Of a DNA stretch of 64,000 nucleotides, positions 54,713 through 63,254 are shown in pieces (the first letter of the stretch is position 1; every line of letters begins with the position of its first letter). The translations under genes were made by a program, and so were the position numbers. The stretch lies in assembly GCA_029238935.1 (NCBI GenBank), contig JAQZBN010000008.1, forward strand, positions 1 through 64,000. Reading direction: 5' to 3'. Below the pieces are notes generated by a model. That model did no database searches and was not told the DNA's origin. It was given only the letters and a program-made list of their open reading frames with translations. The stretch is from Herbinix sp. (GTDB lineage Bacteria; Bacillota; Clostridia; Lachnospirales; Lachnospiraceae).

Positions 54713-57138
54713 CAGAACTCTTCTTGATCAACTTTTTTCCAGAAGGCACCTAATTCTTTCTTCATGGTACTTAGGTTGACAGGAATATTCGGATACCATT
54801 CTCGGGGAAAGAGATTCATGTATTGCTTCTGACTAAATCTCTCATCCAATAGAAGGATCGCACCACGATCATCCCTTGTTCTTATTACGCGCCCGGCTGA
54901 TTGGAGTACTTTATTCATCCCTTGGTAGAGATAGGAATAGTCAAAACCTAAACCATTTTTTTGATCATAATAACCTCGAAATAGTTCTCTCTCATTACAA
55001 ACCATAGGTAGACCGGTACCTACGATTACTGCACCAATCAAACGATTCTTCTTAAGATCAATTCCCTCGCTGAAAATACCTCCCATAACACAAAAGCCGA
55101 TTCTGCTCTCAACGGGATCTTCAACGAATTCTTCTAGAAATAATTCTTTTTCTTCTTCCGTCATATTACTACTTTGCATTACTAACCCTTGCAGCTGTTC
55201 CCCAGCTTGCAAAGCTACCTGTGACATCATCTGATAAGAGGGGAAGAATACCATATAATTACCGGTTCTGGCTCCGGTAAATTCTATGATATAATCTAAT
55301 ATTTTTTGATATTCTTTTTCACTTCTTCTTGAATATTTCGTACTTACATCCGAGCCTACCATAATAATCCTGTTTTCCGGCAAGAAAGTGGATGGGGCAT
55401 AAACTGCATAATCTTCCTTCGTACCTCCTAATTGATCCATATAATATTGAATCGGAAGCAAGGTGGCAGAAAAAAGCACTGCACTTCTTCCCTTATCCAT
55501 GTAATATAGTAAATTTTTTGAAGGATCCATGCATTGAAGTTTTATACGGAATTGTCCTGCTTCATCATAATCTGTATATATAGTATATTTATCATCATGA
55601 ATCTCGTACATGTTCATGAAGTGCCGAATGTCCATGTAGAGTGTAAGTATCTCCTCTTTTCCTTCCAAAATATGATTTTCTTGAAAGAATTCATCTAACT
55701 CCGTTAATAACTGCAATAAATGCAAAGCAAAATCAGAAATGTTATCAACCACTTCAAATTCATCACAATCCCTTTTTAATTTAAGCAGGTCATTATTACA
55801 GTGATCCAGACATTTAGTTACCTTAGAAGAATAATCCTTCACAAGTCTCTTCACTTCAAGAAAACTATCCTTATATAGCACTCCGCTATACATTTCCCTT
55901 GCTCGGTCAACTAAATTATGAGCTTCATCCACTAGAAATATATAATCATTAGGCTTGTCGTTGGTAAAAAATCTCCTTAAATATACATTTGGATCGAAGG
56001 CATAATTATAATCACAAATAATCGCATCTGCCCAGAGCGTAACATCCAGACCCATCTCAAAAGGGCATACACAGTGCTTACTGGCATATTCACTGATTAA
56101 GTCCCTAGAAATCTTATTTTCGGCGGTAAGTAAGTCATATACAGCGTCATTAACACGATCATAATACCCTTTGGCTCGTTCACATGCGATTGGATTACAA
56201 TCTGGTTTATCTAAAATACAGATCTTCTCCTTCGCAGTTATAGTTACCACTTTCAGAGGCAATCCTTTTTGCTCCAGGATTTGAAATGTATCCTCTGCTA
56301 CCGTACGAGTGATCGTTTTTGCTGTGAGATAAAAAACTTTCTCCGCAATCCCCTCTCCCATAGCCTTTATGGTCGGAAATACCGTAGAGATGGTTTTCCC
56401 AACTCCTGTCGGTGCCTCAATAAATAATTTTTTCTTCCGTAGTATTGTCTTATATACACCCGCTGCCAATTCCTTCTGACCATCCCGGTATGGAAAAGGA
56501 AATTCCAATGCTTTGATCGCTTCATTCCTGCTGCTAATCCACTTTATCTGCCAGACTGCCCATTTACCATATTCCTCAACTAAATTATGAAACCAATCCT
56601 CCAGTTCAGGAAAGGTGAATGTCTCCTCAAAATAACGGATATTTTCTATTTCCAGATTAACATAGGTCATACGAATCCCAACTCGTTGATGGTTGTATTT
56701 CACTGCATAAATATAGGCATAACACATCGCTTGAGCTCTATGAACCCCGATTGGAGCATTCAAGTGGGACAGATCCATATAAACACCTTTGATTTCGTCT
56801 ACAACAATCTCCGGCGGATCCTTATCCTCCACTTCATAAATTAACACGGCGAATTCATCTTTCATTTCCATTTCATTCTTTATGATACCATCTGCTCTAC
56901 CTTCAATGGTCAGATCAAAAGCTACATCCTCTCTCACTACGGGAATTGTAATGCTAAGAGGGACCTCTGCTGTATAATTTGGCCCCATCTGTTTTTGTAG
57001 CTTTCTATGAATTTTACTTCCAGCCTGCATTGCATCCGCTTCTCTTCTGGCTTTCGTATTATCCAGATCTCCGGAGCGCATAATAAACTCTACCAGATTA
57101 CGGACTGAAATCTTAATTATTTTATTATTCTCCTGCAT
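54709..57138 (-). CDS. PD-(D/E)XK nuclease fused to a DinG/XPD-like Fe-S helicase
   Basis: An 809-residue fusion. The N-terminal ~195 residues have a PD-(D/E)XK nuclease pattern: AGSKIHRKLQKQ near 41, GRADGII near 83 (Asp), VDEIKGVYM near 117 (ExK) and QAMCYAYIYA near 136. The helicase follows: Walker A EAPTGVGKTISTVFP near 240, a Cys-rich Fe-S region (CILDKPDCNPIAC near 304 and KHCVCPF near 348), DEAH box FLVDEAHNLVDRA near 404, and C-terminal motifs SATLLPIQYYMDQLGG and SAGRVIRTRDDRGAILLLDERF (cited as about 755-776). It should unwind DNA 5'-3' and may cut flaps or structures. It probably acts in repair; the substrate is unknown. Confidence 0.88.
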   Translation of the reverse strand: MQENNKIIKISVRNLVEFIMRSGDLDNTKARREADAMQAGSKIHRKLQKQMGPNYTAEVPLSITIPVVREDVAFDLTIEGRADGIIKNEMEMKDEFAVLIYEVEDKDPPEIVVDEIKGVYMDLSHLNAPIGVHRAQAMCYAYIYAVKYNHQRVGIRMTYVNLEIENIRYFEETFTFPELEDWFHNLVEEYGKWAVWQIKWISSRNEAIKALEFPFPYRDGQKELAAGVYKTILRKKKLFIEAPTGVGKTISTVFPTIKAMGEGIAEKVFYLTAKTITRTVAEDTFQILEQKGLPLKVVTITAKEKICILDKPDCNPIACERAKGYYDRVNDAVYDLLTAENKISRDLISEYASKHCVCPFEMGLDVTLWADAIICDYNYAFDPNVYLRRFFTNDKPNDYIFLVDEAHNLVDRAREMYSGVLYKDSFLEVKRLVKDYSSKVTKCLDHCNNDLLKLKRDCDEFEVVDNISDFALHLLQLLTELDEFFQENHILEGKEEILTLYMDIRHFMNMYEIHDDKYTIYTDYDEAGQFRIKLQCMDPSKNLLYYMDKGRSAVLFSATLLPIQYYMDQLGGTKEDYAVYAPSTFLPENRIIMVGSDVSTKYSRRSEKEYQKILDYIIEFTGARTGNYMVFFPSYQMMSQVALQAGEQLQGLVMQSSNMTEEEKELFLEEFVEDPVESRIGFCVMGGIFSEGIDLKKNRLIGAVIVGTGLPMVCNERELFRGYYDQKNGLGFDYSYLYQGMNKVLQSAGRVIRTRDDRGAILLLDERFSQKQYMNLFPREWYPNIPVNLSTMKKELGAFWKKVDQEEFC

Positions 57139-57358
57139 GGATGATCCTTCCCTTCGTTATCTATTTCATAAATGATCGGTGAGCTACAAGTCAATTCATT
57201 TATATTAAATTACAATATACAATTTTTTATATAACAAGGAGTATGATAACTGGATTAATACTATAATAACTTATCTCATTTACAAGCAGATAACACTCTA
57301 TTAATTTTAGTATGTCCACCACTTTTATATCAATAAGCATGAAATCGATCATAAATAA

Positions 57359-57395
57359 AAGCATCCTAAATGACGATAGTCATTGCAAGATGCTT
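57359..57395 (-). terminator. Terminator after the heptad-repeat gene
   Basis: AAGCATC (57359-57365) pairs with GATGCTT (57389-57395) and ATGAC (57370-57374) with GTCAT (57379-57383). Leftward the stem is followed by TTATTTATG. The 338-nt gap to 57139 otherwise shows only AT-rich sequence. Confidence 0.75.
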
Positions 57396-57476
57396 CTATA
57401 ATTTATTATTATTATATCATATTACTTAAATCATGCCAAGCTTATTAAACTACTATAAATTTATTTATACTGTCTG

Positions 57477-58322
57477 TTATAAATATTCGGTATAGTCCTC
57501 ATCATCATCGCCGAATAAACCGGATTCATATCCTTTCGTCCAATCGATACGAGTACCTTTTTTTTGCTTTGCCAAGGGGCGTTTTTGCTTTTCTAGTTCC
57601 TCTTCCCTGTTCTTTTTCATAAGTGCCTTTTTCTCTCGCTCCAGTCGTTTGATCGTCTCAAGTTTATCTGGCTGCTGTTCCTTTTCTTTTGTCTGAGAGC
57701 TTTTTGTTTTTATATCGCCAGCTTTATGGCTTCTGGCTCCTCTATTATCAACTTCCTCATCCTTGTCCATAAACATATTTCTATTAAAATCTTTGTTTCT
57801 CGGATATGGAAAGGAGACTTTATTTGTTTCATTGAATTCCTTCGGTTTAAAATTGTTTTCCCTTGGTTTAAAGTTATTATCCCTTGGTGTAAAGTTATTT
57901 TCTCTAGGCTTAAAGTTATTTTCCCTAGCCTTAAAGTTATTTTCCCTAGGCTTGAAATTATTTTCCCTAGACTTAAAGTTATTTTCCCTCGGCTTAAAAT
58001 TACTCTCCCTCGGTCTATTATCATTATCAGTCGATTTAAAATTATTATCTCTCGGCTTATAATTATTATCTCTTGGTTTATAGTTACCATCAGCCGGTCT
58101 GTAGTTGTTATCCTTGGGTTTATAACTACTGTCTGCGGTTTTCATGCTGCTATCCCTATATTTATAACTATTATCATTGGATTTTGTGAAGTTGTCTTTT
58201 GGCTTATAATTGTCTCTCGGTCTAAAGTTCATTTTGCTGTTCTGATCTTTTTCGTAATTATATCTGGCTTTGCTCTCATTTGCATTGGTCGTTGCCACCA
58301 AAATGTACCCCTCTCTTCGCAT
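57477..58322 (-). CDS. Asn/Lys/Arg-rich heptad-repeat protein of unknown function
   Basis: A 281-residue protein that I do not recognise. Residues about 32-163 are some 19 consecutive seven-residue repeats of the form N-[FY]-K-P-R-[ED]-N, encoded by 21-nt DNA repeats and most regular at 57850-58010. This part is basic, low in hydrophobic residues and predicted disordered. Then come a Lys/Glu-rich helical stretch (about 205-250, KLETIKRLEREKKALMKK) and a conserved-looking tail GTRIDWTKGYESGLFGDDDEDYTEYL (cited as about 256-281). The ATG at 58322 has AAAGGA upstream; a TTG/GTG pair about 21 nt later behind GAGGGG is an alternative start. RNA or ribosome binding is plausible from composition but unproven. 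It is monocistronic. Confidence 0.75.
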   Translation of the reverse strand: MRREGYILVATTNANESKARYNYEKDQNSKMNFRPRDNYKPKDNFTKSNDNSYKYRDSSMKTADSSYKPKDNNYRPADGNYKPRDNNYKPRDNNFKSTDNDNRPRESNFKPRENNFKSRENNFKPRENNFKARENNFKPRENNFTPRDNNFKPRENNFKPKEFNETNKVSFPYPRNKDFNRNMFMDKDEEVDNRGARSHKAGDIKTKSSQTKEKEQQPDKLETIKRLEREKKALMKKNREEELEKQKRPLAKQKKGTRIDWTKGYESGLFGDDDEDYTEYL

Positions 58323-58510
58323 TATTCCTTTGGAATATGCTGTTTACAAGTATTCACGTATTTATTTTATGCTATTTGCGTATAAAGTCAATATTTTTTT
58401 ATAAAATTAATTTATGTTTTTATCTTGAATTTTTTAGCTCAATCTGGTAGATTCTAGTTATATTCCTCTATAGCATTTGGGAGGTAAATTTTAAAAAGCG
58501 AGGTATATTT

Positions 58511-58879
58511 ATGAGCAAACATAACCATGATGGTCACGATTGTGGCTGCGGACATGACCATGATCATGAACACGATACGATAACATTATCTTTAGATGAT
58601 GGAACTGAGTTAAACTGCATAGTACTTGATATTTTCCCTGTAGAAGATAAAGATTACATCGCACTTCTTCCTGAGGATGCTGAAGGCGAAGATAGTGAAG
58701 TATTCTTATATCGTTACATCCAAGAGGATGATGGTGAGCCACAATTGCTGAACATTGATGATGACGATGAATTTGAAGCAGTTGCTGACGCATTTGATGA
58801 GATCCTTGATTCTCAGGAATATGATGATATGTTTGATGAAGAAGAGGAAGAAGAAGGCGAAGAGGAAGAAGAGGAATAA
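58511..58879 (+). CDS. DUF1292 protein with His-rich N-terminus and acidic tail
   Basis: A 122-residue protein. Residues about 5-22 are a His/Asp/Cys/Gly-rich segment (CGCGHDHDHEHD) that looks metal-binding. The centre (about 23-85, TITLSLDDGTELNCIVLDIF, YIALLPED, VFLYRYIQ) is a DUF1292 domain, a small beta fold found across Firmicutes near RNA and cell-division genes. The end is a run of Asp and Glu only. Function is unknown. It is divergent from the heptad-repeat gene, with its own terminator. Confidence 0.88.
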   Translation: MSKHNHDGHDCGCGHDHDHEHDTITLSLDDGTELNCIVLDIFPVEDKDYIALLPEDAEGEDSEVFLYRYIQEDDGEPQLLNIDDDDEFEAVADAFDEILDSQEYDDMFDEEEEEEGEEEEEE

Positions 58880-58932
58880 TCTCCACTGTCTTTAAGTATT
58901 TCTAATGTAATATAGTTCATACTATATAAAAA

Positions 58933-58996
58933 TCTCCCGGATTAAGTTAAGACCAATATCATAGATATTTATCTTAATTTAGTCAGGGAGACTTTT
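58933..58996 (+). terminator. Terminator after the DUF1292 gene
   Basis: TCTCCC (58933-58938) pairs with GGGAGA (58986-58991), with further pairing between TTAAG/CTTAA segments inside, followed by CTTTTTATT. Confidence 0.8.
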
Positions 58997-59076
58997 TATT
59001 GTAGAAAACTTAGCTTTTTTATAGATCTCTTTATAGATCCCGTACATCCACTTCTTTGACATAATAACCAACTGAT

Positions 59077-60906
59077 CTATTCCATTAATTCTTCGATAAA
59101 TCTCGAACTTTGCATCTTCTTATTATACCGGTCTTTGGAGCTGTAAATATAAAGATGTTCCTTGGCTCTAGTCATTGCTACATAGAATAATCGGCGTTCT
59201 TCTTCCAGATCTGGTCCTAGAACCGCTTTTTTATGGGGAGTAATTCCCTCATTGGCATCTACAATAAACACCGCTTCATATTCCAAACCCTTCGAGCTAT
59301 GCATAGTGGCAATTGTAATGCTGTCTGTATTTTTATCCTTTTTATCTTCCAATTGCTGCTTTAGCTCTTCTTTATACTCTTCCATATGACAAAACCAGTC
59401 CTCATAGGTCTTATAAGGTTTGGCACTTTCCTGTAGTTCATCCAGAAGATCCGTTAGCTCCTCAACCTTAATCCTTCGAAGAGATGCATATTCCTGTAAG
59501 TATTCCTCATAGCCAATTCCTCTTCGGATATAATTTACACCTGCATAAGGAGTCATCTTTGCAATCATTGCTAAATCATATTCAAAACTTTCCAGCCGCT
59601 CCAACATCCATTCTTTATCTTCATAATAATCCTTAACTTGTTCAAAATGAACCTCAGGGTTATCAAAACATTCTCTGCTGACATAACGTTTCGGGCGGTT
59701 AATTATTTGAAGATAAAGGTTACGATCTGTAGCTCCCAACGCTACCTTTATATAGCATATCAGGTCTCTGGTAATCCAATGATCGAATAAATTCGGTAGG
59801 ACGTCTTTCATACGGAAGGGAATGTTATATTCCATTAATTTATGCAACAAAGCTCCAGAACCCATATTCGTGCGAACTAAAATGGCAATTTCTTTCAGAG
59901 GAGTCCCTATTTGCTGTAGTCTTAGTATTTCCTTTGCTATGGTATTATTTTCTTCTGCTAAGGTTTCAAAAACTTTCTTAACAATATCCTGCCCATTCTC
60001 TTTGTTTGCTTGTATGTTTTTCGAAAATCGATTTTCGTTATGGCTTACCAGTTTTGATGCTGCTGTAACTATTTTTCCTGTACAACGATAATTTGTATCC
60101 AGTAATATCTGCTTACATCCCGGAAAATCTTGTGGGAACTGAAGCATTATCTCTGGTTTTGCACCTCGAAATCGATAGATGGACTGATCATCATCCCCTA
60201 CAATAAACAGATTATTCCTTGGAGCTGCCAATAAACGGACGATATCATATTGTACTTTATTAATATCCTGAAACTCATCTATTAATATATATTGAAATTT
60301 ATACTGCCACTTTTCTAATATATCTTTTCGCTGAGATAACAACTGATAACAAAATAATAACATATCATCAAAATCTATTAAATTCGCCCTACGAAGTTTC
60401 CCCTCATATTCTTGAAATATTTTTCGGAATACTTCATCCGCACAGTGGATGGAATAGTAATTTGATAGATCCATCTGATCTCCCTTAACCAGACTAATTT
60501 CAGATGAGATATCTGAGATAAATTCTTTTTCATCCTCATATTCCAACTGATGATGGTGTATGATTTCCTTTAGAAACTGCACCTTTACATCTTCCCTTAG
60601 TATATTAGAAGAATTATAACCATAAGCCGCCTTCAATATCGTAAAGAAAACTGCGTGAAAGGTTCCAAAATTAACACCAGAATGAGATTTTGATGCTTTC
60701 CTTAGAAACCGTTCTCTCATCTCAGTGGCAGCTGCCTTGGTAAAGGTGATAACCAATATCCGATCCGCAGGGATATGATAATGTTCAATTAAATATTTCG
60801 TCCGCTCTGTTATTACAAACGTTTTTCCAGACCCCGGACCTGCCAAAACAAGCATCGGACCGTCCAAATGCTGTACCGCCTGTTGCTGTGATTGATTCAT
60901 CTGCAT
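59077..60906 (-). CDS. Short UvrD/PcrA-type superfamily 1 DNA helicase
   Basis: A 609-residue helicase starting at the ATG at 60906 (MQMNQSQQQAVQHL) with CAGGAG upstream. In-frame codons to 60999 lack a site. Motifs: Walker A LAGPGSGKTFVITERT (near 21), motif II IDEFQDINKVQY near 207, motif III VGDDDQSIYRFRGA near 235, motif V IATMHSSKGLEYEAVFI near 534 and motif VI RRLFYVAMTRAKEHLYI near 575. It is shorter than PcrA (about 730-740) and lacks its C-terminal tail. It probably works in repair or recombination. It lies downstream of gltX behind two hairpins. Confidence 0.92.
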   Translation of the reverse strand: MQMNQSQQQAVQHLDGPMLVLAGPGSGKTFVITERTKYLIEHYHIPADRILVITFTKAAATEMRERFLRKASKSHSGVNFGTFHAVFFTILKAAYGYNSSNILREDVKVQFLKEIIHHHQLEYEDEKEFISDISSEISLVKGDQMDLSNYYSIHCADEVFRKIFQEYEGKLRRANLIDFDDMLLFCYQLLSQRKDILEKWQYKFQYILIDEFQDINKVQYDIVRLLAAPRNNLFIVGDDDQSIYRFRGAKPEIMLQFPQDFPGCKQILLDTNYRCTGKIVTAASKLVSHNENRFSKNIQANKENGQDIVKKVFETLAEENNTIAKEILRLQQIGTPLKEIAILVRTNMGSGALLHKLMEYNIPFRMKDVLPNLFDHWITRDLICYIKVALGATDRNLYLQIINRPKRYVSRECFDNPEVHFEQVKDYYEDKEWMLERLESFEYDLAMIAKMTPYAGVNYIRRGIGYEEYLQEYASLRRIKVEELTDLLDELQESAKPYKTYEDWFCHMEEYKEELKQQLEDKKDKNTDSITIATMHSSKGLEYEAVFIVDANEGITPHKKAVLGPDLEEERRLFYVAMTRAKEHLYIYSSKDRYNKKMQSSRFIEELME

Positions 60907-61043
60907 ATTGTTTTCTCCTGATGTGACTCGGTATAGAATTCTATGATTAACAGATACCTGGTCATAGAATCTGAACATTGTCAGCTTCATCATAACCAAG
61001 TGATGAAATAAATTTGGATATAAACTGAACTAGGGTTACAAAA

Positions 61044-61117
61044 CACTTGATAATATAAGAATCGTTATATGATCAAGTGCCAGGAATTATTGATCTATCT
61101 ATCCAAATTCCTGGCAC
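61044..61117 (-). terminator. Two overlapping hairpins after gltX
   Basis: The first stem, GTGCCAGGAATT (61077-61088) with AATTCCTGGCAC (61106-61117), is perfect. The second, CACTTGAT (61044-61051) with ATCAAGTG (61072-61079) plus ATATAA/TTATAT inside, shares three bases with the first and is followed leftward by TTTTGTAACC, a usable terminator. The two stems compete at their junction. Confidence 0.7.
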
Positions 61118-61128
61118 ATATTATTTTA

Positions 61129-62604
61129 TTAACTTAATTTTTTAATTGCAGTTTTTATACGTTGTAAACTCTCACCCTTACCTAAGATACTCATAATTTC
61201 ATAAGCACCACCTGGGGTTGATTGTTTTCCTGATACTGCTGTTCTAACCGGCCAGAGACCTTGACCATTTTTAATTCCTTTATTTTGAATATAGTTCATG
61301 ATAAGCGCTTCAATGCTACCTTCAGAATAATCCTCCAAAGCTTCAAATTCAGGAAGTAAATCCTGCAGTACTGCTAAAGAGCTCTCCCGATCTGTCTTCA
61401 TCTTTTTATGGGTATACATTGCAATGTCATAATCCGGTAGTTCTTCAAAGAAATCAATCATATCTTCGATATCTAGAAATGTTTCGATTCTGGTCTTCAC
61501 CAAAGAAGCTATTCTCTGCAGATCATAATCCTTCGATATAACTTGTCTGACGTAAGGAAGTGCCAACTCAAAATATCTTTGATCATCCATCCGTTTGATA
61601 TATTCACCGTTCATCCAGCGGAGTTTTACCATATCAAATACAGCGGGAGCTTTATTAATATGCGTATAATCAAATTCTTTAATCAGTTCCTCTAGAGACA
61701 TGATTTCCGCATTGCTCTGAGAACTCCATCCTAATAATGCGACAAAGTTAACAATTGCTTCTGATACAAAACCTTGCTCTAGTAAATCCTCATAGGAGGA
61801 ATGACCGCTTCTTTTGCTTAATTTCTTATGTTCCTCATTTGTAATCAATGGACAGTGTACATATTTAGGCTCGTCCCACCCAAAAGCCTGATATAATCTT
61901 GTATACTTCGGAGTAGAGGATAAGTATTCATTCCCTCGTACAACATGAGTTATTTGCATCAAATGATCATCTACTACATTAGCAAAATTGTAAGTTGGGT
62001 AACCATCGGATTTAATCATGATCATATCATCAAGTTCTTCGTTATCTACCGTAATATCACCAAAGATTTCATCATGGAAGGTCGTAGATCCATCCTGTGG
62101 ATTGTTCTGGCGAATAACAAAAGAAATTCCACTTGCCAATTTTTCTTCAATCTCTTCTTTTGATAAATGAAGACAATGTTTATCGTATTTTGTGATTTCC
62201 TTCACGTCATCATGGTCATCATCTTCGGAGGAACCCACTGCACTTTTTAAAGTCGCAAGACGCTCTTTCGTACAGAAACAATAATAGGCAGCACCTTTTT
62301 CTACTAGCTGCTTTGCATATTCCATATAGATTCCCTGTGCCTGACGGTCACTCTGCACATAAGGTCCAAAGCCGCCATCCTTGTCCGGGCCTTCATCATG
62401 AATTAATCCGGTCCCTTTCATCGTACGATATATAATATCAACGGCTCCTTCTACTGTTCTTTCCTGATCCGTATCCTCTATTCTTAATAGAAATGTACCA
62501 TCTTCATGTTTTGCAATCAAATACTCATATAAAGCAGTTCTTAAATTACCTACATGCATTCTTCCTGTAGGACTTGGGGCATATCTTGTTCTAATTTTAC
62601 TCAC
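61129..62604 (-). CDS. gltX: Glutamyl-tRNA synthetase
   Basis: A 491-residue class I synthetase of normal length that charges tRNA-Glu (and possibly tRNA-Gln in organisms using the transamidation route). The HIGH-type motif is [18 protein letters not shown] (8-25, HVGN) and the KMSKS-type motif is [12 protein letters not shown] near 258. The C-terminal helical cage with [20 protein letters not shown] near 430-450 reads the anticodon. No other tRNA synthetase or gatCAB is in the window. It is monocistronic up to the double hairpin downstream. Confidence 0.96.
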   Translation of the reverse strand: MSKIRTRYAPSPTGRMHVGNLRTALYEYLIAKHEDGTFLLRIEDTDQERTVEGAVDIIYRTMKGTGLIHDEGPDKDGGFGPYVQSDRQAQGIYMEYAKQLVEKGAAYYCFCTKERLATLKSAVGSSEDDDHDDVKEITKYDKHCLHLSKEEIEEKLASGISFVIRQNNPQDGSTTFHDEIFGDITVDNEELDDMIMIKSDGYPTYNFANVVDDHLMQITHVVRGNEYLSSTPKYTRLYQAFGWDEPKYVHCPLITNEEHKKLSKRSGHSSYEDLLEQGFVSEAIVNFVALLGWSSQSNAEIMSLEELIKEFDYTHINKAPAVFDMVKLRWMNGEYIKRMDDQRYFELALPYVRQVISKDYDLQRIASLVKTRIETFLDIEDMIDFFEELPDYDIAMYTHKKMKTDRESSLAVLQDLLPEFEALEDYSEGSIEALIMNYIQNKGIKNGQGLWPVRTAVSGKQSTPGGAYEIMSILGKGESLQRIKTAIKKLS

Positions 62605-62659
62605 GTTAATAACCGTCCTCTCTATTTCCTTAATTTATTTCATATCATAGTATATCAAT

Positions 62660-63070
62660 TTATTGATAATTTTTAATGGAATTCATCATATATTCATTCA
62701 TATATTTTTGGAAAGCAGGATCTCCAATCATAGTTATTAGCATCGACATAAATATTACAAAAGCAACTCCGACTACAACCAGCATTGCTCTCGCCCAATT
62801 CTTCTTACTTGGTAGGGTACTTTCTGTAAAGGACCATACAAAGAGCATTACTACAAATACGAGGATACCAACGACCGGAATAAATAGAAACGCCATCGAA
62901 CCAAGCCAACTAATAAAGCTAATCGGCTTTTCCTTTTTATACATGACAGAATTTTGAGGAGGAGCAGTATTATATACGATGCGTGCTTGTTCTCGAAATG
63001 AACTTCCACAATATTCGCAAAAATTAGCTTCTTCATTCAGGGTATTACGCCCACACGTATTACATATCAT
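62660..63070 (-). CDS. Zinc-ribbon membrane protein
   Basis: A 136-residue protein starting at the ATG at 63070 behind GAGGTG. A TTG 6 nt earlier is the only alternative. The N-terminal zinc ribbon is CNTCG...CEYCG (about 3-25). A Pro/Lys linker and two membrane segments follow (about 50-80, FLFIPVVGILVFVVMLFVW, and 95-115, AMLVVVGVAFVIFMSM), with a Met/Tyr-rich tail. Such zinc-ribbon membrane proteins are frequent in clostridia with no known role. Confidence 0.8.
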   Translation of the reverse strand: MICNTCGRNTLNEEANFCEYCGSSFREQARIVYNTAPPQNSVMYKKEKPISFISWLGSMAFLFIPVVGILVFVVMLFVWSFTESTLPSKKNWARAMLVVVGVAFVIFMSMLITMIGDPAFQKYMNEYMMNSIKNYQ

Positions 63071-63156
63071 ATTCAATCACCTCTGTACACATTTGTTTTC
63101 CCCATTATACCATAACCTTGTTAAAAATCAACTTTTTGTTTCCTTTACGGGGACTT

Positions 63157-63225
63157 AAAAAAACTCTAAACACGTAGGAGAACGATACGACTGCCCTTTC
63201 GGACACAGCTCGTATCGCCCTCCTA
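63157..63225 (-). terminator. Terminator after the FtsX-type permease gene
   Basis: CGATACGA (63183-63190) pairs with TCGTATCG (63210-63217) and TAGGAG (63175-63180) with CTCCTA (63220-63225). Leftward, about ten bases on, is a T-run (GAGTTTTTTTAAG). It lies 30 nt after the permease stop. Confidence 0.75.
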
Positions 63226-63254
63226 TTTTACTCTATATTATTCAACACCAGATA

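Noticed and set aside
57726-58385. A 219-codon open frame on the + strand across the heptad-repeat gene
   Set aside because: It is antisense to the repeat gene. The 21-nt repeat keeps several frames open, and this frame encodes only hydrophobic repeats without a ribosome site.
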